Assembly: GCF_027942865.1 (NCBI RefSeq)
Contig: NC_134510.1
Span: 23,677,209 to 23,741,208, forward strand
DNA from: Odontesthes bonariensis
Lineage: Eukaryota; Chordata; Actinopteri; Atheriniformes; Atherinopsidae
Length of the DNA stretch: 64,000 nt
Reading direction: 5' to 3'
In this document: positions 46,756 through 64,000 of the stretch, in pieces
Numbering within the stretch: the stretch's first letter is position 1
Layout of the letters: every line of letters starts with the position of its first letter
The notes under the pieces: model-generated
Databases searched by the model: none
What the model was told of the DNA's origin: nothing
Seen by the model: the letters and a program-made list of their open reading frames with translations, nothing else
Made by a program: the position numbers and the translations under genes

Positions 46756-46982
46756 CACCTGAAAGAAGGAGGGGGCAGGTAGAAAGTCACGTGGTCACAC
46801 AGGTAGAATCACTACAAAAACTGGGAGCGTTCAGCCATTACTCCGCGATGGTGACTGCGGGAGGCTTTACGTAAAAATTAACACGCGACAACTATTTGGA
46901 TTTACGGACTTCACCTTTGCTCTCAGGTGTTACTATAAAGGTATCTCTACCTCCTGCCTCCCGCGCGCGTCTCACCTAGGTG
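46756..46982 (+). promoter_or_regulatory. esrp1: esrp1 promoter: TATA box and E-box cluster
   Basis: TATAAAG at 46934-46940 lies 100 bases before the esrp1 ATG. Around it are CACCTG (46756-46761), CAGGTA (46776-46781 and 46800-46805), CAGGTG (46924-46929) and the palindrome CACCTAGGTG (46973-46982), all cores bound by ZEB/Snail-type repressors, plus CACGTG at 46788-46793. ZEB1/2 and Snail are known to repress mammalian ESRP1 through promoter E-boxes; action here is inferred. Confidence 0.55.
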
Positions 46983-47039
46983 TTGTCCTTTAGTTTCGCG
47001 TAGTATTACATTGGCTTTTTTTGAGTGGTTTGTGTTCAA

Positions 47040-56261
<9,222 letters not shown>

Positions 56262-57457
56262 GGTGTCTGAGGCAGGTGGCAGGTAAGGATTGGCTGAGGG
56301 CTCAGTGAGGGGGATTTACTTTAGACAGCATGGGTACAGGGCTCCAACATGACGGTGACATTTTCTGTATAAAGGGAGAAATCTCCGACATCTCTGCAAA
56401 GTAGTAACAAAGGGAACATACTGTATTTGATTGGGCTGATGGCTTGGAGGAAATGTCTTGGAATATACTTCATCTGTGGGTTTTGTTTTGAATGATTTTG
56501 TCTGGGAGTCTGCTTCATCTGATACTCACTGGTGTACTTTTGTCCTCTCAATATGTCTCTGATGGATACAGTCATAGTGAAGGGAGCCAACTGACCGGTC
56601 ACTCAGGCCCCCTCACCTGACACAGTGATTGTCCAGTCACAGCTTAGCATCTGGCTAACTAACCTACAGTAACCCAGTGTTACTTCCTAAAGGGATTATT
56701 ATTAGATGTTCTAAACATTCACTACCTGATCGTGATATTCGGCACACAAGAGCCAATTTGGTTCAGCTCAGTATGGCTCAGTATTCAATACACGGGCAAA
56801 CAAAGCCGTATCAACTAATATTTAATGTATTGACTAAACTGAATCACGACCGCCAGTGCCTCAATCAGGAGCTTTTAGCAGTCTGCTGTGATTCACGCTG
56901 CCTTATTGTTTCATTAAGAGCTTATTCAAAGCAACAAAACAGTTTTCATGTAATATCTCGGTCACAAATAATAGCATGCTGAGCTGTTAGCCTAATGGCC
57001 AACAGTACACTTTTCTGCTGCAGTGACTAATAGCTTGGACAAGCAGCTGAGTGAACATAGATCAGAGCTGCAATAAGCATGTGAACAGGCGTTTTAGTGA
57101 CAAAAAGCAAACTAACTACGTAATCGGTGAACACAAATCCTGAAAGTGAACTGAAAAGGGATTAAAATCAGTCAAATTATTTCCATGTTCACTGTAATCT
57201 GTACATTAAAGCCTGACATGCATAGCAACAGTAACTAAAGGGGCAGGTCTTAGTCAACGGTCAATTGTGTTGTTGTAGTGTGATAGTATAGTAAATGGGC
57301 TGTAACAGGTGATGCCTTCAGGCATCTGAAGGGCTGTTGGGTAACATCTGGTGCTGGTGAAAGAGCTCCTTTTATTTCCCTTGTTTTTTTTTTAAATTTT
57401 TGCACTGGAATAATGCTCCTGTGTCTGACTGTCTCCCCTTCTCTCACTCCTTCTCAG

Positions 57458-57594
57458 GGTCCCCCAGAGTCAGTTTCTCTCCTGAGCAGCAGTCTACTCG
57501 GTCAGTCCAGCGGAGGAGATGCTCCTCTCATGTCCTTCCCTGCTTCTCTCATGACCAAGCCGGGGAGTCAGTACTTGGATCTGACACTCCTGTA
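57458..57594 (+). other. esrp1: esrp1 last exon: 3' UTR or alternative coding end
   Basis: A pyrimidine tract and CTCCTTCTCAG lead into GGT CCC CCA, 45 codons and a stop (GPPESVSLLSS to QYLDLTLL). Exon 15 has a donor at 56283/56284 (GGCAG|GTAAGG), 22 bases after its stop, so in the main transcript this exon would be 3' UTR. If exon 15 is skipped, exon 14 (phase 0) joins in frame and gives a different C-terminus. Confidence 0.5.
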
Positions 57595-58785
57595 GGGTCA
57601 CACATAAACAAAAGTCATGTGACAATTTGGTACGTGTCAAAGACTATTTAGTTTTTGTTGTTTTTTGTTTGTTTGTTTCTTTTGATAGTCTTTTAGATGT
57701 GTTATTTATATCTTTAGGTAAAGAAATAAATGTATTTTATACCAAATTCATTGCGGCCTTAGCCAAAAAAAAAAATAGCATTTTTTCCCTATATTGCACA
57801 AGGTGTATTTTAAAAGCTTTATAGAGATTTTTTTAACCTGTTATGTTATTGTAATCATTATGATTTATTTGCCAGATAAACTAGAGAAAAAACGACCTAG
57901 TTACAACTGAGCTAAATTTCTTTCTTCAAGCTTCTGTGAAGAGTGAAAGTGTGTGAGTGTGAACGAGATGCGAGTGAGTATTATGCATGGCTGTGTTGAT
58001 ACATGTTATTACTTAATCTGTTAAAGCATTACATTTTATATGTTTCTATACATTTGATACAGTACACAGTGATTGTATTGGAAGCTTTAGTGCATGAAGA
58101 AGTTTAGTAGTAAAACTTTAAGATGTTTACATAATGCCAAATATCAATGCACTGCTAATCAGTCATACTATAAATCTACATAATAGCAGTATCTTTGAAT
58201 GATAATGTTTGTTACACTGTGAGTGTGTCTGATAGTCTGACCCAGGCTGAATTTACAAAACGGTGACATCTCACGTCTCTATGGGAAAGTTTCCATGCTA
58301 TGTCATGCCAGTGTTGGTTTGCCTTTGGTTTTGAGCTCAGCTGAGCAGAGAACAGCTCCAGTTCAGGGTAACTTAACCACTGGTTTGCATTCTTCTAGAG
58401 GACTCGAGTAGAGTAATCCTCTGGAGTTTGATAAGGCTCATGACCAATTTGATTACATTTGTACTTAAGATTCAGCTGTCCCTCACACTTTCCTTGTCTT
58501 CTCTCCACCATCTACGCTGACATTGGAGAATATGTTTTAACAAACAAACATAAATCAGTTCACCATATTTCATTTGAACCTAGTCTTCTGTAGATCTTTA
58601 AAAATGTTGATATGGAAAGGAACTGAAGGACATGCTTGACTTGTGTCTCGTGAACTTTCTTGCCATTTGTGCTCAACAGTAGATGTTTGGGCCGCATGTT
58701 TCTGTACACGTCCTACAGCAGGAATCGCTCCTGCTCAGGAAGTTCTGCTGAGCCATGCTGAAATAAAGAAAAAAAAACAAAAAAA
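57595..58785 (+). other. esrp1: esrp1 3' UTR with poly(A) signals
   Basis: AT-rich and free of gene features. AATAAA occurs at 57726-57731 and at 58762-58767, the latter followed by A-rich DNA, and again near 58788. Either or both may be used. Confidence 0.45.
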
Positions 58786-58799
58786 AACAATAAACATAA

Positions 58800-59435
58800 T
58801 GTGTCAAGTTTGCCAGCCTCCATCTGCTTGATTTCACCATTTGCGTGCTGAGCATTTCATTTCTCTCGGCTGTGTGGCTCAGCAGGGATTTGAAGTTGCA
58901 GAGCACAAACACACAGGCAGTTGTCTGATGACAGAATGTGGCTCTGGGCGACACTGTGGGAACTCCCTCACTGTTCTCGGTGATTACCTCTGAGTTTCCC
59001 ACATGCACACATGCTACAGCAAAGAAGCCATTGTCACTTAGAGACACACTAAACATATTATGTGAAGGATGGCCTTTTTTTGCACCGGGTGGAAAAGGGA
59101 AGAATAAGGAGGGCAGGAAGTGGGAAGAGAGAGAGAGAGAAGGCAGACAAAAAGATGTCAGACCCCCTCGGGGCGGATTTGGCATTGTGTAATTCAATCT
59201 TGTGCACCCCACCCTACTTCATCCCTTTTAAATGCGCTCACTCATTCTCCCACTCACAAAAAACACTCTGTCTAAACCAGCACAGCAACATTGTTACCCA
59301 ACAAAGCTCAACTACATTTGTTATAACTTTTTCCCCGTCGTATTGGCAGATATTGGGACTTAAATGTACTGTTGGAAAATGAAAGAAGTACTACTTTAAG
59401 AATAAGAGCAATTTAAATCTGCGATAAAGCATCAA
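58800..59435. other. intergenic, esrp1 3' flank
   Basis: No gene seen. A GA-rich stretch lies at 59125-59145. A minus frame of 179 codons at 58673-59212 shows no family resemblance or splice support. Confidence 0.4.
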
Positions 59436-59439
59436 CCAA

Positions 59440-59745
59440 GAGCTTTATTGCCTCATAGCGAGAGGGTTCATGGTTTGAATCCTAGCAGGGTTTTTTCTGC
59501 GTGGAGTTTGCATGTTCTCCCCTTGCATGCATGGGTTCTCTTCAGGTGCCCCTGCGTCCTTCCACCATCCGCAAACATGCATGTTAGGTTAATTGGTGAT
59601 TTCTAAATGAACCTTGAGAGTGGATGGTTGTTTGCCTCGTTTGTCTCTGTGTGGTCCTGTGATGGACTGGCGACTCGTCCAGGGTGTACCCCGCCTCTTG
59701 CCCAACGACAGCTGGGATAGACTCTAGCCAAGAGCAAAGAGTCGT
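59440..59745 (+). repeat. teleost SINE-like interspersed repeat
   Basis: TGCCTCATAGCGAGAGGGTT, GGTTTGAATCC (B-box-like), GTGGAGTTTGCATGTTCTCC, GGTTAATTGGTGATT and TGGCGACTCGTCCAGGGTGT follow the order of a very common fish repeat. Confidence 0.65.
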
Positions 59746-61036
59746 CAAAATTAAGGTGAGTCCTGCTCCAGATTCTATTAGCTTTGATTTAAAACTTTTC
59801 TATACGTACAAAAATGCCTTACAGGTTTTTGCAGCACATTTCTTCACTCGCCCCACACTCTGCTGAACGCTTTGAAGATGTATTATATAAAGCTATTTAC
59901 TTCACTAAAGAACATAGCAGAGGTGCAATTAACAGGCTGACTCATTCAGCTTGCACCTGAGAGGTGTACCGGCAGATGAATTGGTGTTATCCTTTATCAC
60001 AACATTCCCTCACAGGGATAGTGAGGGCTGCACTCAGAATTAGCACACAGTCACGCAGGGTGGGGCCGATCCACATTCCCATGCCAGAGCAGAGGCCAAC
60101 GATGTCGAACCAGAGTTGTCAAACCGATGATGTTGCCTTTGTTAGAATCCAGCCGACAGCAGGAACAGCTCAGTTGATATATACAGTACAGCGGCAGACC
60201 ATCTGCTGACTCTGCTGTGATGAACAAGGACTGAAATAAAGTAGTGGAGGAGCAAAGGGTTAAGTTTACTGATACTTTTATTTCCAAGAACATGCTCTCT
60301 TAGACCAGATTTGTTTTTGACCTGGGATGAAAACTGCATGTAAAAAAATAGCAAAGTGATCCTGCTTGTTTATGACAACCTGTAACGCAGGATCGGAGCT
60401 TTGATTTGTCTCCTTCTAGTGGGCACACAGACACTTGCACAGCTGCACACTTTCGTAGCACAATCCAGTCTCAACACCTTCTCTGTTAAGGAATGTTTGT
60501 TCTCAAACCACAAATGCTGCAAATGTTTGGCATGTATGAAATGAGTATCTCACATGATACATACAACACGAAAGTAAGCATTTACAGAACCCGCCCTGTT
60601 ATCAGCATATAATTACAGTGTCTATTTACACTTTAAACAAAGTGATTTGACAGTCATGTGCTTTTAGGCATCAACACGGACACGGATGACGGTGAAATCA
60701 CATAGAACTTAAAGATGCCCCCAAATTAAATCAGATAATCATTTAGATAAACATATTTGTCATGCAGGCAGCACCAGCACATCTGTAGTTTATAATAAAG
60801 GAGTTCCCTTGATTCCATTTGACTCTTTATACAGTTTCAGTTCAACAAATATAAACATCCATTTGAAATAACAATAAAGCAAATATAACAATTGCCTTTA
60901 TGCAAATATATAACTACTAAATGTGCGTGCAAATATAGAAATGCTGATCAACGTCTGTGACTTTGGGAGTTTGTTTTAGCTTCTGTTTGTTTTGCTTCAT
61001 CTGTCGATGAAGTCACAGAGTTCAAGGGTCAAGGTT
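59746..61036. other. intergenic, 3' flank of the right-edge gene
   Basis: No exon seen. A TTTATT at 60276-60281 reads AATAAA on the minus strand and could end the right-edge gene, though it lies about 760 bases past its stop. Confidence 0.35.
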
Positions 61037-63931
61037 TCAGAGCTCGGTCATCAGCAGGGCTCTCATGATCTTCTCTCTGTCCAGCCTCACTTCCTCTCCG
61101 CTACAGACAAACACAAACACACACAAGCTGCACGTTATAACATCTTTTAACTGGGCCTGTTTTGATGCATTGTAGTTTCCATTTTGCCATTAGGTATAAA
61201 AACCCTTTTTTCATGAAAGGGCAGCATAAGAACTATTTTGCGATAAGAAGAGCGATACGGTCAACATGGCACCTGCTTTAAAAAGGTGGAGAACAGAAAA
61301 TTCAGAAATACAGAAGAATGCTTATAAAGCCTTTCTCAGTGGATTTTAGTCTGGTGATAAATCATAGTCAAGCTTTTTATCATAATAGAGCATTTGAACA
61401 TTGCACTTAATGGCGTCTAAAGAATGAAGGAAAAATTGGATACAACAGATATGAATGAATTCCTTTAGGTTCTATATGTAGCTTTTTAATCAACCATTAA
61501 TAGTTTCTTATTTTTTTTAACTGTGTGGGCAGACTATACTGTCACTTAAACAATTAAACCACTCTTGACTTGATTTTTATGCAGAGGGAATTGGCTGATG
61601 AGATCAAATCTATCTTGGTCTAATGAGACCAAGATAAATTGGCCAACACTTGCAACAGGGAAGCATAGAGGTGGGAGTGTGATGATATGGGGAAAATACC
61701 AAAATACTGCTTGACAAGATGTTTGCCAGTCTCCAGAAGCTTCGCAGAAAAGGAATATTCCAGTGAAATTATGGTACTGATATTATTAATTCCTCTAATA
61801 TAGATGAATCTGTTGCTCCTCACTTGTGAGTCACAACGGTGCATTAAATGAGTAAATGTAGAAAATCTAAACTGTTGGTCTCTAATTTTACATAACATCA
61901 TATTCAGTTAAGTTTAGAGGTAGTCTTATGTATTGACTGGAAGGCCATTGCATTGGGAATGAGGACCTTTCAGTCATATTGCACAGCGGTATACTCACGT
62001 CTGTGTAAACTGTAAAATGTGTGGATCAGAACTTGATTAAAACCTTTATGTAATTTAAAAAAAGCATAACCACAGAAAGTAAAAGGCTCAAAGATAGTAG
62101 TTACAATATGCTAAGCTACGGTAGCTTTGGATGGACCTCTAAGTGCATATTTTTCGTCTAAATTTTGATTAAATTCTACTACTACTAAATTTGAATGTTA
62201 AGATACTGAATCATTTAACTTAATTTGTTAATGAAAGGAAATAGGGAAAGTGTGGATACCCCCACATCTAGCAGCAATTACTGTAGCTAAAGTGCTGCGT
62301 GCTGAGTTCGTGGTTGAACAAATGTACGCGCTGTTTCGCCCCCAATAAACAAACATATTTCTGGGACAGCATCTGCAAGTTAAAGTAGACTGAATAGAAA
62401 ATTCAGACTCTTATTAAACTTGTACATTAGTAGTACCATAAAACTGAATTTAGGTTTTAGGTTGAACTGTCTACAAAAGAAGCCTGCTGTATAAACCACT
62501 CCATTTAAATTCATTCATTAAACTAAATTAATTAAACTTGGGCAGTAATCATGGCCGCATACAAATTTAAGGAAAGCTCCACAGGAGAATTTATTACCCC
62601 CCTTGCAGCCAAAAAACATCAAAATAAGTCAGTTATTAAAATGTATATTGCACTACAGTCATGTCATCTTATGTGTTTGCTGTCTTTTCAATATAAAATG
62701 GTCCTGTGGTCCACTACAGTAGACATGCTGTAAAGTTTAATATAATTTTCTTAACTGCTGTATTGTAAGATGTCCTAGAATATGTATTCATTTATTCATT
62801 TTAACACAAAATAAGAGGGACATTTTTTCCCTTGGTTTCTGGAAGGTCACCCTAAAACAGCTAAAAGGTTTGAAAATCACAGATTTAACCTTTTTAGAAT
62901 AAGCTACATGGCATTTATAAACATACCGTTGATTTAACATATTATCATGTAAACAATTTGTAAATGCCTTTTCAAATTTTTACTCGAATAGAGCAAGATT
63001 AATTGAATTGTATGCGTGTTACCTGTCGTTATGGGCAGCGAGGTAAGGGACCAGGTGAGGAATGGAGCTACGGTAGTAGGAAGGGGAGAGGTGAGGGGAA
63101 GGCGAAGGAGAGGGACAGCATGGACTACCCAGCTCCAGTGCTGGCATGTTATCCACCTGTAATACACATCAGTGTATGCACACATGTAGACATTTCTCTG
63201 TTTATGTAAAGATGATGCAGAAAATGTGAATTGATCCCCATACGTGGAGAGCACCGCACTATACAGATACAGTAGGTAGTACAGTAGAGTTTTTATGGTA
63301 TGTATGTGCATTTGTGAGTGGGTGTTACCTGCGGGTATATAGATGGCTGTATCTGTTTGTCCAATGAGCTGCTCGATCCTGTCTTTCCTGTACTCTGAGA
63401 GGAAATAGCTGCAAGTGCTTCTGGAAGATTATCTTCATCCTCATGGTTACTGATGAGCAACAAATTGAGATAGGAAATAGCTTACATGACCTGCAGATTG
63501 CGCTGAACAAAATGTCAAAGATAGCTCAGCTTGTGCTTCAAGTGCTCGGTGTTCATCTCAGAAAATACCCATCTTTTAGAGGCCCAGCAGCTTGTTGAGC
63601 GCAGGCCCCTGTGCGACAGGAAATATGTGTACTCACAAGCTGAACTGTCGGACCAGACGTTTCCTTCGACTGGTGCTCGGGTTTGTTTTGGCCTGCAGCT
63701 CCTCTGGTGTAGAGTTGCCGTCCTGCCGGTGGGGCGTCTTGTCTACAGTCAGACTAGAAGCAGCTGAGTCTTGGGAAGAGCTCTGGTACCTGAAAAGCAG
63801 GCCATCCCACAGGGGGGTTAGTCATGGTTTGCAGCAAAAAGGACAAACATGGGGAAAGAGGTGTGAAGTACTGGCCTGTCAATGAGGGTCTCATTTGAGC
63901 TCTTCCCTCTGGGCGTTGTTGGGGCCTCCCT
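61037..63931 (-). CDS. unrecognised gene, 3' part (start beyond window)
   Basis: I do not recognise this protein. Five exons can be traced on the minus strand: 63931-63876, 63789-63637, 63449-63329, 63156-63023 and 61100-61037. Phases close and the stop is TGA. The 176-residue end is polar and Ser/Pro-rich, probably disordered. It reads REAPTTPRGKSSNETL, then TSRRKRLVRQFSF (an RQFS phosphorylation-type site), SPSPSPHLSPSYY, SSIPHLVPYLAAHN, and finishes EEVRLDREKIMRALLMTEL. The last four exons have ordinary GT donors and AG acceptors. The first would need a GC donor (ACAG|GCCAGT), so it is less sure. It could be the tail of a large cytosolic or membrane protein. Human has DPY19L4, on the plus strand, after ESRP1; this is not it. 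Confidence 0.6.
61560..61720 (+). mobile_element. Tc1-like transposase scrap
   Basis: TCTTGGTCTAATGAGACCAA and AGGGAAGCATAGAGGTGGGA recall the WSDETK and KHGGG segments of Tc1 transposases. It is short, degraded, without ends, and lies in the last intron of the right-edge gene. Confidence 0.45.
61721..63022. other. last intron of the right-edge gene, AT-rich
   Basis: AT-rich intron DNA without another recognisable element. Confidence 0.45.
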
Positions 63932-64000
63932 CTTTATTGTACAGGAGAAAAGGATGGAGATATACTGTGTCACACTGCCCAGATCACAAGGTGGAGGTTT

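Noticed and set aside
58673-59212. 179-codon minus frame past esrp1
   Set aside because: AT/T-rich low-complexity residues and no splice or family support.

Overview
The window reads as nuclear DNA of a teleost fish. It has compact multi-exon vertebrate genes with GT-AG introns, CA/TG microsatellites, Tc1-like DNA transposons, an L2-type LINE with a GAATT-rich 3' tail, and tRNA-derived SINEs of the fish type. Gene content and order match the human 8q22.1 block GEM - RAD54B (with FSBP inside) - VIRMA - ESRP1. I call it a ray-finned fish, probably a percomorph; the species cannot be told from the sequence.

Layout. At the left edge (about 312-400, minus) there is a possible 5' exon of a neighbouring gene. 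Next comes gem (2490-3884, minus), an RGK-family GTPase, with a GC-box/TATA promoter near 4340-4366. From about 4.5 to 10.8 kb I see no gene, only a short LINE reverse-transcriptase scrap at 9.6 kb. rad54b (coding 11051-25258, minus, 15 coding exons) follows. Its intron 2 holds the whole two-exon fsbp gene (19174-20737, minus) and an 876-bp foldback element flanked by TTAA. Its intron 3 holds a 1.58-kb Tc1-like transposon with 272-bp inverted ends. A plus-strand RING/TRAF-type zinc-finger gene (27493-30428, five coding exons) converges on virma (31431-45928, minus, 27 coding exons, 1819 aa). virma intron 13 contains an old Tc1-like element split by a younger L2 LINE. esrp1 (47040-56261, plus, 15 coding exons, 735 aa) starts about 1 kb from virma, head to head. 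Past its 3' UTR, the minus-strand 3' end of a gene I do not recognise (61037 to about 63931) runs off the right edge.

Function. The genes are not one pathway. virma (m6A writer scaffold) and esrp1 (epithelial splicing regulator) both act on RNA. rad54b is a recombination motor ATPase, fsbp a small DNA-binding repressor, and gem a GTPase that inhibits calcium channels and Rho signalling. They lie together through conserved synteny. I found no new biological system. The more unusual items are a (TG)27 tract that stands in for the pyrimidine tract of a virma 3' splice site, a near-perfect 393-bp-arm hairpin in rad54b intron 2, a LINE-in-transposon nest, a likely alternative terminal exon of esrp1, a cluster of ZEB/Snail-type E-boxes at the esrp1 promoter, candidate GC-AG introns, and the unrecognised gene on the right.

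Exon borders were set by hand from splice sites, reading phase and recalled human protein sequences; no alignment or transcript data were available. Every reading phase in rad54b, fsbp, gem, virma, esrp1 and the RING gene closes without a gap.
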